Of a stretch of 64,000 nt of DNA, positions 10,930 through 22,193 are shown one piece after another. The stretch is from contig JAQQWL010000012.1 of NCBI GenBank assembly GCA_038363925.1, forward strand, positions 434,001-498,000, given 5' to 3'. This DNA comes from Apiospora phragmitis (lineage: Eukaryota; Ascomycota; Sordariomycetes; Amphisphaeriales; Apiosporaceae). Position 1 is the stretch's first letter, and the number at the start of each line of letters is the position of its first letter. Made by a program: the position numbers and the translations under genes. The notes under the pieces were generated by a model that was not told where the DNA came from, did no database searches, and saw only the letters and a list, made by a program, of their open reading frames with translations.

Positions 10930-12561
10930 GACGGACGGACGGGTTCGTTTGTTTGTTTAATAATAGAAACCCGGCAAAGCAGTACCACTATGAACCATGG
11001 CAGTCTGCTGGCTCCCTCCAGCGGGGGACCGAAGGTCGGAATGAGAGGTAAAAGATATTCAATACTATTATTCACAGCACCGAGAGCTCGGAAACCCTAT
11101 CGGTGCAGCGGGACTATTCTTCGCAGGCAACGTCCCATAATCATGTGTTGTTGTGCTTGATTAACTGGATGTTGATACAGTCATTTACAATTGAGCAACG
11201 ATTTCGCCCAAGATCGTCGCACTTGGAGCTGTTAGGGTGGCCGGGAAAGAATCTCTAGGTTAGGTTAGTTGATAGTACAACGAAAAGGGTCCAATCAGGG
11301 ACAGGTGCGTCAATCGTAGTTGGAGTACAGGATGGGAGCTGGGCCGAGTTGGAGAGCCGTTGTGGGACTAGTTGTAGTCGAGTTGAAGGTGTGTGCACGA
11401 TAGCGAAGCGAAGCGAGCAAGTCAAGCTTGACAAATCCAAATGCATGCGATAGAAACAAAGGCTCTGATCTTGGTACATAAAAACCAATGAACAGAAAGC
11501 CACCTTGTCATGTCTCACCCAACTCATCTCGGATGATGACACCGAGATAGATTATAGATCTATTCCGTCAAGTCAACCAGCTAACGTCGGTTGGTTATGA
11601 CGTGAAAGTCGGATATTACTCCAACATGCCCATGAACCGTTGATCAGTCGAATTGGAGATGCCAACTCTTAATCTACCCAATTTCAGCTTCAACTCAGCT
11701 ATCAGCCACCAGCTGTACCAATGCTGATGATCTGCTGCGTGCCGTCCGGCCGTTCATGGCGGCGGTGGAAGTCCGCTGCCCCGCCAGTGACGGTTTCACG
11801 TCGCTAGTGAACCCGACTTCGCTATCGCTAATGTGCTATCGCTGCGACGGGCGCTGGAGCTTACCCCTCCAACGGCTCCAACAGACTCCCTGGACGGGGC
11901 AAAAAAAAAAAAAAAAAGAGTCGCCGCCCAGACCGTGGGGTGGCCGGTTGACTGTATACGATTACCACCTTTTGCTTGCCTTACGGAGTAGTCCCTAGGT
12001 TAACGCCTATCTAATTCTCCTAGCTTTGCCATTTTTTTTTCTCTTTTGGCGTTGGCTACTAGTTATCGCGACAGTAGAGCGGATACTCTATAAATCCTTC
12101 ACCATGCCCACCACCCGCAGGTCAAGTACATATCGCGGGAAGTCTAAAGGTGTGTACCCAAACACCTTTTCTTATTCGCGCACCCGCATGCCGGCCATGA
12201 ACGCCGTTGCTTAGCAGGGACCCCTACTTCCTCGATCTGTTTGGTCCCCTTCTGCCGTCTTTTTGCCCCCCTAGTCCCCAGTGATACATCTTTATCGCGG
12301 ACTTCTGGAGCACCCATCTCCACGTTTGTCATCCACCTGCGCAAGGACAGAATCCGGGGGTCACGGCTTGCAAGTGAAACCTCCTAGAAAAACCTGTACG
12401 GCCTTGAGGAGAGAGCCTTGAGGAATTGAGGTTCTCTTTTCTGCTTCTTTGCCTTATATATATATAGAGCTTTGGGCATACCCTCTCTCTATTTTGCCCT
12501 GGTCTTGTTTTATATATCTCGAAAGTTCCGCGCGTTGGTTTTTGCTTGCTGGTTTAGCGCA
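10930..12561. other. Intergenic with poly-A tract and promoter of the MFS symporter
   Basis: No confident gene. An A17-18 run lies at about 11901-11918. A 37-codon frame at 12104 follows CTATAAA and a good Kozak context but has no other support. A long TA repeat lies just before the transporter gene. Confidence 0.5.
12454..12465 (+). promoter_or_regulatory. TATA-like (TA)6 element upstream of MFS symporter
   Basis: TATATATATATA lies about 100 bp before the ATG at 12562, a plausible core-promoter distance, with pyrimidine-rich sequence (CTCTCTCTATTTTGCCC) between it and the start. Confidence 0.4.
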
Positions 12562-14590
12562 ATGGCGTCTCCAACGGCCTCCGAATCCAAGATTGAGGCG
12601 CAGCGCGACGGCGCCGATGTCACCAACTCCGCCGTCCCGCTTGCCTACGAGGAGGCTCCGTACAGCGCCGTCGACGAGAAGAAGCTCGTCGCCAAACTGG
12701 ACCGGCGCATCGTGCCCCTGGTCATGCTGTCGTACACACTCAGCTTTCTAGACAGGTAAGGAAAACCATGCAATTTAGCAAGGAGAGAGGGTTTTCGCAA
12801 CCCGCCACCAACACTAACACGCGCCTACCACTACAGAGTCAACATCGGCAACGCCCGCCTCTACAGGCTGGAGGAGGACCTCGGCCTTAAGGGCAACCAG
12901 TACCAGATCGCCGTCTCCATCCTCTTCGTGACGTACCTGCTCTTCGAGGTGCCGAGCAACCTGGTGCTGAAGCCCTTCTCGCCGTCGCGCTGGCTCGCCT
13001 TCATCATCACGGCCTGGGGCATCGTCGCGACGCTGACGGGTTTAGTCAATAGCTTCGGGTCGCTGATCGCGTGCCGGCTGATCCTGGGCGCGCTCGAGGC
13101 GGGACTCTTCCCGGGGCTCAACGTCTACCTGACGTTCTTCTACACCAAGCACGAGCTGGCCCTGCGCGTGGGCTACCTCTTCGTGTCCGCGGCTATCGCG
13201 GGCGCCTTCGGCGGCCTCCTCGCCTACGGCATCGGCCACATGCAAGGGGTCGCAGGCCTCGGCGGCTGGCGCTGGATCATGATCCTCGAGGGCCTCCCCA
13301 GCGTTGTGTTGGGGGTCGCCATCCTCTTCCTCCTGCCCAACGACGCCGAGAGCGCCTCGTTCCTGACCGACGACGAGAAGAAGGTCATGGCCGCGCGGCT
13401 GACGCGCGGGTACGGCAACACCGCGTCCGCGCAGCAGTACAGCAGCCGGGACATGCTGGCCGCGTTCAAGGACTGGAAGGTCTGGCTGTTCTGCGCGGCG
13501 CAGTTCGGGGTCGACACGATGCTATACGGTTAGTTTTGTTCACATCACAAGAATCGCTTACCTAGAAAGAAGTGGGCGAGAAAGCCATAGTGTGCAGTCG
13601 CTGATGAGTTCAGGTTTTTCGACATTCTTGCCCACCATTATCAAAAATCTTGGGGACTGGTCGACGGCAGAGGTGCAGCTGCTCACCGTACCGTGCTACT
13701 TCCTCGGCGCCGTGGCCTATATGACGACAGCCTGGTTCTCAGACCGCGTGCAGCGGCGCGCCGTCTTCGTCGTCATCTTCGGCTGCGTGAGCGTCGTGGG
13801 TTATGGCATCCTCTTGTCCAATTCCCCGTCTGGGGTGCAATACTTTGGGTATGTCACATCCCTTCCCAAATCCCATGGGAACCAACCCCATCGGAACGAT
13901 GTGTGTGCTAACACTCAGCAGTTGCTTCATGATCGCCATGGGTCTCTACATCGTCGTAGGCTTGCCGCTGGCTTGGGTAAGTGAGACCGAAGAAGAAGAA
14001 ATGAACTGTGTCAAGTTACAACCCTATTGAGATAACCGTACTAATGAAGAATTGCGCAGCTGCCCAATAATTGCCCCCGCTACGGCAAGCGCACCACGGC
14101 GTGTGGGATGAACCTCACGATTGGCAACGCATCTGGCATCATGGCGCCTTTCATCTAGTACGTGCCGCTTTCCCGCGCATGCGCATCCTCGGGATTCTTC
14201 ATCTTGTTACTTTCTTTTCTCTTTTTTGTTTTTCTTTTCTTTTTTCTTCTCTTTTTTGTTTTTCTTTTCTTTCTTTCTTTTCCTTTTCTTTTTCTTCTTT
14301 TTTTCTTTTCTTTCCTCAATGTGCTGCGTCACTCGGAAATGAGGGCCTCTCCCGCTAACCACCTCCCTCGTAGCCTCACCGCCGAAGGCCCCAGGTATAT
14401 CCGCGGCAATGCCGTATCGCTCAGCATGGTCGGCATGTCCGTGAGCATCTACAGCTTCCTCTGGTTCTGGTTCCAACGTGAAAACAAGCGGCGAGACGCC
14501 GGCCAGGTCGCGCCCGAGCACCAGCACCTCTCGGAGGAGGAGATGACGGAACTCGGTGACGAGAGCCCGCACTACCGTTACACCTACTAG
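12562..14590 (+). CDS. MFS transporter, anion:cation symporter (Dal5/allantoate permease type)
   Basis: Plasma-membrane proton symporter of the ACS family (allantoate, nicotinate, biotin and related organic anions); the substrate cannot be told. Six exons: 12562..12755, 12837..13528, 13614..13848, 13922..13976, 14060..14157 and 14374..14590, all joining in frame to 496 residues. Family landmarks are LDRRIVPLVMLSYTLSFLDR split by intron 1, VNIGNARL, a TM2 region ending FEVPSNLVLKPFSPSRWL, GALEAGLFPGLNVYLTFFY, GWRWIMILEGLPSVVLG (end of the first half) and YGFSTFLPTIIKNLG at the exon 2-3 joint. The cytosolic tail is acidic. The start at 12562 is preferred over an in-frame ATG 90 bp upstream, which would add a spurious hydrophobic leader. 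Intron 5 contains an almost pure T/C tract. Confidence 0.93.
14205..14327 (+). repeat. Polypyrimidine tract in MFS symporter intron 5
   Basis: About 120 nt of almost only T and C on the sense strand. It includes a 20-bp direct repeat (14221-14240 and 14251-14270, 30-bp spacing). It lies about 50 bp before the acceptor at 14373, so it may act as an extended pyrimidine tract. Confidence 0.8.
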
Positions 14591-16472
14591 ATAACCTTGA
14601 TGATAAATGGACGGGAATGCACTACTGCAGTAGATTGGGCGTGGGTATGCTATTCGTGGATTTTATGGTGGCATAATTCTGGGGACGACAGAAACTTTAT
14701 TAAATGGATGATGTTGACTTGGTAGACCCAAGAGTCTTGCTCTCTAACAATGGGACTCTGCTTACTACACGACGAAACGGTTTAGTATTGGTTTCCAGCA
14801 AAATGGGTAACATTACTCGGTAATACTTGTCGTAATACGACAAGTCAGGAGCCTTCACCGCTTGCTGCAGGAGGTGATCCTTGCTCTGGCGAGTGCTAAT
14901 ACCACATCAAGTACCGTGCACAGGACCGATATCCGGTAAAATGTGCAATAGAGTTTCTTTCTGAGCTGGAACCGGCTGGGGATCCCGGATCCGAACTAGG
15001 ATCGCTGGCGCGGATAATCAAAAGCATGACACGATTCTGGCTGGGGTTGCCCTTTTGAATGCCACATTACAAGTACCTCATTGGTCATGATAACCAGACC
15101 AACCACTACATATGTACAGTAATAAGCTGAAGACTGCCCGTCCACTGCCCGCAGCCCACAGCTTACTCGGCCGGTTTTCACGGGTTTGATTGGTCACGGG
15201 TTGCGCCACTGATCCGCTGGGATGGGGGTTTGATATGCACGGCCTAATCCAACCACAGGGAACGCCAGAGGAGCAGCGGAGGGGCAGGTCGGCAAGTCGG
15301 CGTTACTACAGGACCATAGCTGAAATTAGGGACCTTCGCACTCACTACCTGGGGAATAGAGCAATCTTTCTATTTGATATAATACTCGACGCAATAAACA
15401 AAGACAAATTACAATAGGTGGGTAATTATTTCCAAGTGACCATCTTAAGAGAGCCGGTATTCAATTCGACGTATGATCGGCTCTGTTCAGGAGGTAGGGA
15501 CATTGCAAGTACTGGTCAGTAGGAGATTGGATTGACTAGATCGGTGCCGTCTTCTGGGAGATCCAAGTGCGTTGGTGCCCCCGCCGTCTCGTCTCGTACG
15601 CACAAAACCCAACAGTGTTACATTGAAGGGAAATTCGAACCCATAACCCATAGCTATGAACAGGGCCTGAAAAGCGAACTTCGAAGCAAACAACACCGTA
15701 CAGTCGTACGTGGATATGAATCATGATATCTACGCGGTGCATACCGCTTCGGGTGAAGCTGCCGGTGCCATCCGGATTCCAGATAGGGGCGGCTGGTTCC
15801 AAACAACCCGCTCCAGTCGCCAGTTGCCCGTAACCGGCCCACGGTCGTCATGTATGGAGGCAAAGACCAAGGGTCCCCCTATCCCTTACAGTACTTTCAG
15901 GAATTTGCCCTGCTGCCTGTCTCTCTGTCTCACCCAGCCGGCGTGGGGCTCAATTGCTTCTGGACTCCCCCTTCCCGACTGCATGGTTCAGGTTAAGTGC
16001 GACCCTCCAAAATAACGTCGGATCTTATTGCACATCACGCAAAAGATGGGGACGGGACCAGACTCGGACGAGTGAGAGAAGAGGGGGTGATCCTGGCCAA
16101 TATATGCATGCTTCATCTTCGCTCTTCGTTTCACCTCGGTGATCTTCATTACTTATCTCGGAGTTGGCTTTGCTTGGCCCAACTGACATATGTCATGTGC
16201 TGGCTGCTCGATGTGTGATTAAAAAGAGATATACTTTTTCTCCCCGTTTCGTCGGAACTTCGCAACCCTTTATTTCCATTATTCCCATTTAGACGACTAG
16301 CAGAACTCAACTCCTCATTACGCGATTACCTCATGATTCCGTCATTCGGACGAAGACGACGACGACGAACAACGACAATTGTATAACGATAGGCAACTAG
16401 TGTCGCCACTCCACCCATAGAATCTGCCACCCACATCCACACGACAAATAAAACACTTTGTTTATACACGAA
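14591..16472. other. Intergenic
   Basis: No supportable gene. Contains the 21-bp palindrome at 14825-14845. Short open frames around 15.2-16.2 kb show no family features. The last 150 bp are A/C-rich, as in fungal 5' leaders, ahead of the acetyltransferase. Confidence 0.55.
14825..14845. repeat. 21-bp perfect palindrome
   Basis: ACTTGTCGTA-A-TACGACAAGT: two perfect 10-bp arms around one A, about 235 bp downstream of the MFS symporter stop. It could be a DNA-binding site or a relic end. It has no T-tract, so it does not look like a classical terminator. Confidence 0.85.
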
Positions 16473-17299
16473 ATGGAATCATCATCCCAAACGATGCAGG
16501 CGCGGCCTGAGCCCATCAAGTTCGCCCTGGACAACGAGGAGTTCGAGGGGCGGAGCATGATGCCGTGGTTCAGCTACAAGGTCAGCATGCCCGTGCGGCC
16601 GATGCCGGGCCTGGCGGAGCGCCCGCACCTGCGGACGAAGCGGCTGGTGCTGCGGCCCTTCGTCCCCTCCGATCTCGAGGCCTTCCACGAGCTGCGGTCG
16701 CGGGAGGAGACCCAGCGGGGTTCCATGCTGCGCGGGCGCGCGTCGCGCGACCGCGACGAGTCGCGGCGCCAGCTCGACCAGCTGCAGCAGGACGACGGCC
16801 AGGGCCACTGGTACGTCGGCGCGTTCCTGCAGTCGACGGGCGAGCTCGTGGGCGAGGCCGGGCTGCCGGACTGCGTGACGATGGCGCGGTCGGGCTGGCC
16901 CGAGGCCGAGGTCCTGCTCAAGAAGGAGCACTGGCGCCAGGGGTACGGTACCGAGGCGATCACGGCGTGGCTGGCGTCGTGGTGGGCGCTGCCCGGGAGA
17001 TGCGGCGGCACCAGCTGTTCCCCATCGCGACGGGCTGGCAGGAGCCGGGCGCCGAGCTGCTCGACGGCGTGGGCTTCGGGTGGGAGGAGACCAACACGGC
17101 GGCGTCGGGGTTCTTCCCGAAGGTGCTGGGGGCGGGCGGCGCCGTGTTTGCGGAGGGGTTCTTCGAGGAGTTCGATCAGCGCGATGGGCGCGAGCCGCAG
17201 ATTATTCGGTGGAATGGTATCATCATAAATAACCCGCACGGCTTGGAGGAGTATCGGGCGGCGGATGGGGGAGGGGAGAGCGACGGGGAGGGGGAATGA
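16473..17299 (+). CDS. GNAT-family N-acetyltransferase (one-base frameshift)
   Basis: Acetyl-CoA-dependent acetyltransferase of the RimJ/RimL-like branch; the acceptor is unknown. The start RLVLRPFVPSDLEAFHELR is the typical beta1-alpha1 opening (residues about 54-72). HWYVGAFLQSTGELVGEAGL forms the central strands, and WRQGYGTEAI is the acetyl-CoA pyrophosphate loop (R/QxxGxG). Just after LASWWALP the frame breaks at GCCCGGG (16992-16997). One added C continues as REMRRHQLFP and ends at TGA 17299, for 275 residues; without it the frame ends early in junk. The C-terminal part, VGFGWEETNTAASGFFPKVLG, is the usual last helix-strand region. The start at 16473 follows an A/C-rich leader. The N-terminal extension of about 50 residues before the GNAT core is common in fungal members. 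Confidence 0.82.
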
Positions 17300-18222
17300 G
17301 TGAATGAGTGGATGGGAGAGGGAAATCCCTTCTGGTTGCGCAGGGCAGTGAAAAACGACGGAAGCATCACTCACAAAGCCCTGAACGGGGCCAGGATGCA
17401 TTGGGGCCAAGGACAGGGCATATCATAATACTTAATACGGGATACGCTGGAGGAATGGGGGCGAGACACAGCTTAGGTGTTCATACGTGCTACTGCTGGG
17501 AAAGAGTTCTCCCCTTCGAGGCGGCTATCTATTGCATCTCTCGGCTTGCCAGTCGCCCGGATGGCGGCGCGGGCGACGCGGCCTCATGCCGACTCGGAGA
17601 ACGCGGTAGCGCCCAGCTTTTACAATCGCCCCGAAGTACACCAAGATCTCGCCAAGTTAGCTTCAGCTAGAATTGCAATAAGAATGCTGATTACTACCAC
17701 CTTCCGGTTCATAAATGTGAAAGCTTGCGCGGCCCTTCTACTCAACTTTGACCAGGGGACAACCCTTTCTCAGGCGTTTTCACGTTTGAATGAGGGGGGT
17801 TGCCCAATATTCGGGACAGCTATATACATACATACCTCCATGACCTTGATTGGCTCTTTCAAATAGAGTAGCCACACCATGGTATCCTAGGACCTTCGGT
17901 GTGTGCACCAAGGGTGCAGCACCTCACTCATGCATGATGCAAATCTCTCCAAGTAGAATTGAGCATCCCTGGCCATTCGCCCACTGCGGGGGCCGGGACA
18001 CCGGAACGCTTTTCAACCCCATGGGGTATGGGGAAGGTCCCCTGGAAGGCCTCCCTTTCCCCTCCCCCACAACCCGATCCGTGACGAATATAGTGCTTGC
18101 GTAAGGAAGGCCGCTGGAACGATATATAGCCTAGTGGAGGCTGTCGCTAGCTAAGAGGTAGACGCGGTCCAGTAACCACCCAGCACATATCCACACCCAC
18201 AGTCTAAGAACACTACCTAGCC
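17300..18222. other. Intergenic: 3' flank of acetyltransferase and SnoaL-like promoter
   Basis: No gene recognised. A TATA-like GATATATAG is at about 18120-18128, roughly 100 bp before the SnoaL-like start. Confidence 0.5.
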
Positions 18223-19410
18223 ATGTCCGACAAGTTCGCGGAACTGGAAGCGCGCGTAGTAGCCGCCGAGCGCCTGGCCCAAAGGGTAAGTGAATGTTTT
18301 TCAACTCTAGATAGCCCCAACATTTGGGTGGCAGCGGGTGAATGGGCGAAAGCCAACAATGAACCCCCCTCCGTCTCATGCTCTACGTTACGTTTTGACT
18401 TACTTTTCCATCCTTTCCCTGGCAGGCCTACGACCGCGGCACCGTCGAGAACGTCTTCAGCCGGTACATGCACCTCCACAACGTGTTCCAGGACGAACAG
18501 ATCAAGCCGCTCTGGGTCGCGTGCGGCACGCCCGGGATCCGGGCCCAGTACACCAACGTCGGCGTCTACACCGACTACGACTCGGTCATGGCGTACCACA
18601 CGGGGCGCCCCGCGCCCGCGGGCAAGCTGATCCTGCACCAGACCACGACACCGACCGTCGAGGTGGCCGCGGACGGCGAGACGGCGAAGGGGTTCTGGCT
18701 CATGGCGGGGCTCGAGTCTGGGCTGGCGGAGCCGGGGAACGTCGGGACGGCGATGCCGGAGAATTTGTATGAGCCGGTGGAGAAGAATGTGCAGGGGAAG
18801 CGGGTGTAAGTCGAAGGCCATTTCCATTCTTCTCCTTCTTCTTTTCCTCCTCCTCCTCCTCCTCCTCCTCCTCCTCCTTCTTCTTCTGCGCCCTTCTTCC
18901 CCCCTATGTGCATGCTTACATTCAGGGGAGGAGATAGATGGGCTCACTGGGTGTGGTGCCAATACGCGCTCGACTTCCTCAAGCAGGACAGCGAGTGGAA
19001 GATCTGGCACTTCCGATGTCTCGAGGTTTCCCGCGCCCCGTTCAGCGAGAACTGGATCACCTTCGCCGACAAGAACCAGGTTGCGTTTGAGAAGGTAAGT
19101 CCACAACTACTTCTCGATTTGCCCATGATTGGTAAACCCAACAACTGATGTGTGATGATGTTTCGGTACAGGATCTCGCGTACTTTGGCAATGACGGCAA
19201 GGCTGTCTTCATGCCCAAGCCAGATGAGCCAGCATCAAAGGTTAGCCATCTACTTGACTTCTCCCGTTCACGTATCGCAACCATCCGCGCTTGACTAATG
19301 ACATACCCGAAACCCAGAAAGCTGACATCTACGGCCCGAACCGTGTCCGTAAACTTGACGTGCCTCTTCCCGTCCCCTACAAGACTTTCAGTGAGACTGA
19401 AGAGTACTGA
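18223..19410 (+). CDS. SnoaL-like (NTF2-fold) domain protein
   Basis: Small alpha+beta barrel protein of the SnoaL/scytalone-dehydratase-like fold (PF13577-type), often a lyase, isomerase or ligand-binding protein; the exact reaction is unknown. Five exons: 18223..18285, 18426..18805, 18926..19094, 19172..19240 and 19318..19410; 257 residues. Features: N-terminal coiled helix (AELEARVVAAERLAQR), YDRGTVENVFSRYMHLHN helix, MAYHTGRP, TPTVEVAADGETAKGFWLMAG (central strand) and WAHWVWCQYALDFLKQDSEWKIWHFR (last strands). The donor at 18806 (GTAAGT) was chosen because it gives GGDRWAHW, as expected for the family; a GTGTAA donor two bases earlier would break the frame. The short last exons code a linker and a basic tail. 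Intron 2 holds a CTT/CTC microsatellite. Confidence 0.9.
18827..18891 (+). repeat. CTT/CTC trinucleotide microsatellite in intron
   Basis: Runs of TTC/CTT flank about ten CTC/TCC units inside intron 2 of the SnoaL-like gene. It is pyrimidine-only on the sense strand and close to the acceptor at 18925. Confidence 0.85.
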
Positions 19411-19980
19411 GTATGATGGACTTATGTAAATATGGGAACGGATAAAAGCAGTGACAGAAAATGCTTCCATGTGGTGTTCCCGCTAAAGTGCGCTTCGTTG
19501 ACTACCAACTTGCCTTCTCAATCGACATACGTCTTATCGACCGTGTGTAAATCGATGCGTGGCTCATTTCACAAAGTCAGCCAAAGACCTGGCAATCCTA
19601 CTTGAGCAACGTCGGGCGCAAAATGAAAAACCTCATGATTTTCAGATGCATGCAGTTCCGAAATTGCAGGACCTACTGCTATTCGCTAACCAGGACGTGT
19701 TGGTAAAGGCTGTCTTTCACGTGGGTTTAGTAGCTCTGGGGCCCCGGAAAGTGCTCCGCAAAAACACGAAAGACCCCTAAAAACTGACGTCATCGCTAAG
19801 CCGAGGCATTGATAACCGCCCAGCACTCTCTCTTCTACACTACTACCCACACATACTTTACTCAAGTGACCAGACTTTATCTTACTGAACTGTTCACCAA
19901 ATTTCGTCACCCGCACCGGCGCTCATGAAACCGCATAACCTGCTCCCGGTCCAGCCAACTTCTTGCGCGCATACCCCACC
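19411..19980. other. Intergenic: promoter of the mitochondrial carrier
   Basis: Nothing coding recognised. The 3' half should hold the promoter and leader of the tricarboxylate carrier, which has a good Kozak context (CACCATGG). Confidence 0.5.
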
Positions 19981-21006
19981 ATGGTGGCTGACGCCAACAG
20001 CAGGACGTCACCACTGATCTCCCTTCTCGCCGGCGGTACCGCGGGTGGTATTGAAGCCTTCTGCACATACCCGTTCGAGTTTGCCAAGACGCGCGTGCAA
20101 CTGTACGGCCATGAAGGCGTCAAGAACCCGTTCCGCGTCGTCGGCAATGTGATCCAGCGAGAAGGGTTGCCGGCGCTCTACAAGGGCTGCTCGACTATGA
20201 TAGTGGTCCGTACTTCTCCATCGCATCTGAGCCCCTGTATCATCTTACATCGGAAGTGGCTGGTGACTCGCTTTGTCAACTCCATGGACAGTATATACTG
20301 AGTGGAATCCACCTCCCAGGGCTCGATCGGCAAAGATGCCGTCCGCTTCGTCGCCTTCGACAGCATCCGCAAGATGTTTGAGGACCCGGTCACGCACACC
20401 CTAGGCCCCGCCCAGTCCATCGCGTCGGGCATGGTCGCAGGCGTGGTGTCGTCGACGGTGATCGTGACCCCCACGGAGCGCATCAAGACGGCCCTGATCG
20501 ACGACGCCAAGACGTCGCGCCGGTTCCGGTCGCCGTGGCACTGCCTAGCTACTCTAACTAAAGAGCAGGGCGCCCTCCGTGCCCTGTACGCCGGCTACGT
20601 CACGACGACGCTCAAACAGATCGGCACCACGGGGTTCCGGCTGGGGTCCTACAGCATCCTCAAGGACTGGGAGCGGCGGTCCGCCTGGTTTGCGGATAAG
20701 GAGAAGGGCGTCCCCCGTATCGACATCGACGGCCCCGTCGTGAGTTTCGCCAACGGCGCCCTCGCCGGCACCATCACCACGCTCGCGACGCAGCCCTTCG
20801 ACACGGTCAAGACCAAGGTGCAGCAGGCCCGCGCCGTGGGCGGCACCCTCGACGCGGCGCGCGCCATCGTGGCCGAGGACGGTGTGTTTAGGGGGTTCTG
20901 GCGCGGGACGGTGATGCGGCTGGGGCGGACCGTCATGGCGGGCGGCATCCTGTTCACGGCCAACGAGCAGGCGACCAAGGTGTGGAGGATGGTGCTGGGA
21001 CAATGA
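19981..21006 (+). CDS. ctp1: Mitochondrial tricarboxylate (citrate) carrier, SLC25 family
   Basis: Inner-membrane carrier that exchanges citrate for malate or another dicarboxylate, supplying cytosolic acetyl-CoA. Two exons, 19981..20205 and 20320..21006, separated by a 114-bp intron with a weak donor (GTCCGT); 303 residues. All three SLC25 repeats are present with their PX[DE]XX[KR] signatures: YPFEFAKTR (about 31-39), TPTERIKTA (about 133) and QPFDTVKTK (about 235). Further citrate-carrier landmarks are LYKGCST before the intron, VRFVAFDSIRKMF after it, and the end GFWRGTVMRLGRTVMAGGILF. The protein is intact. The start was chosen at CACCATGG; no presequence is needed for this family. The CTP1 assignment rests on overall pattern, and related fungal citrate/oxoglutarate carriers cannot be fully excluded. 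Confidence 0.92.
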
Positions 21007-21783
21007 TGGTGATGTTTATTAGACTAATTTCCCTTTGCTTTATCATATATACACTGCGGTAGACTGCGAGGTATGAATAGACCACATTCGATGAATCTCG
21101 TAGGAAAGGCTCGTGTGACGTGTCGTTCTCCAACGTGGTGGAAATGCCGGCTAAAACAGCAGATGAAGAGATGCAAGGCTCCAAGGCTCAGCGTGGCATT
21201 GGAATTGTGCCCGATGGCGTAAACCCCGCTCGTATGTTGCCAGCATCACATATCATGTCTACCAGTGCATATGGTCGGGCTGAGCGGACTCGACTCTGTC
21301 AACATTTCAAGTCCCCCCCAACACCGCGTGCTACCTATAATTTCACAAGATCCCCTTACAAAGACGATCCAATGGCGAGTTTCCTTAAAACAGCCGCAAG
21401 CACGGGTTTTGATGTGCGCTTCACATCCGCAGCGAAGTGTTGTGATGCCCAGTGTTGTCGAACCACTCTGCATCTGTTTGGAGACGGGAAGAGGCTCGGT
21501 GCGACTGAAGAGACAAATGCAACAAGGCAAAGCTAACACGTAGAAGGAACCTTTCCAAACCACAGTCAATCTGAGCTGTCGGCTATATTAACGGAACAAT
21601 CGAATGGCCAAGACCAAACCGGATTGTTATAAGTGTCCCTGTTTTCCGCTACTAGATAGCGTCTCGACTGAACAACATAACAGCTTTATATCGAACGTCA
21701 ACGATAAACCCCACATTCAACTGGTTTGTTGCTGCTCCCACCCCTGTGTACATTGCACAACGCGGCTGACGAAGAGAGTCAAG
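21007..21783. other. Intergenic
   Basis: 3' flank of the carrier gene, then about 600 bp without recognisable coding sequence leading into the CorA-like relic. The missing N-terminal part of that relic is not found here. Confidence 0.45.
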
Positions 21784-22193
21784 ATGCACCACTTAGCAAA
21801 TCAGCAGATTGCCTTTCAAGCGCGGCGGGAAAGCGCGGCCATGTCTACACTGGCCTTCGTGACGGTCCTGTTCTTACCGGGAACCTTCGTGTCGGTAAGT
21901 GTTCATATCATAACGAATGTCCAATAAATCGTTTTCTGCCGGGCGTGGAAGCTGAAATGCAAGTGTCGAAAACCCAGTCCATTTTAAGCACGTCGTTCTT
22001 CAGCTTCGACGGGGCTGCCTTCAAGGTCTCGGACAACGCTACCACAGTCCTGGTGCCGTCGCTGATTGGAGCGACATTGCTGGTCCTGGTGTTGTGGTTT
22101 GCTTGGCACCAACGGAGGCTGTATCGCTTGAATAGGGGCACCGGCGGAAGTGATGCGCGCTGGATTAATAAGAGCCCAATGAGAGAGGATTGA
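21784..22193 (+). pseudogene. CorA-like membrane domain relic (C-terminal end only)
   Basis: The frame from 21784 reads QQIAFQARRESAAMSTLAFVTVLFLPGTFVS. This is the helix and first transmembrane segment seen at the C-terminus of many fungal CorA-like (Mg2+ transporter fold) proteins. A GTAAGT donor at 21895 and a CAG acceptor at 21976-21977 remove 83 bp in phase. Exon 2 (21978..22193) gives SILSTSFFSFDG, a second hydrophobic segment (TTVLVPSLIGATLLVLVLWF) and a basic tail. Only about 110 residues remain, whereas full proteins are several hundred residues long. Nothing upstream supplies the rest, so this is probably a truncated relic. The spliced end is still open, so a short expressed protein cannot be ruled out. 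Confidence 0.55.

Noticed and set aside
12104..12214. 37-codon frame with TATAAA and good start context
   Set aside because: Too short, no splice continuation I could prove, no homology pattern.
14207..14572. Lys-rich minus frame over the symporter's intron 5
   Set aside because: Produced by the polypyrimidine tract; no protein features.
15600..15670. GGTTCGAAT on the minus strand as a tRNA B box
   Set aside because: No matching acceptor stem, anticodon arm or A box at the right spacing.
16458..17299. Treating the acetyltransferase break as an intron
   Set aside because: No GT donor with an AG acceptor nearby keeps both family blocks; one added C fits exactly.
18213..19106. 297-codon minus frame over the SnoaL-like gene
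   Set aside because: Reads poly-Arg through the microsatellite and covers real exons on the other strand.
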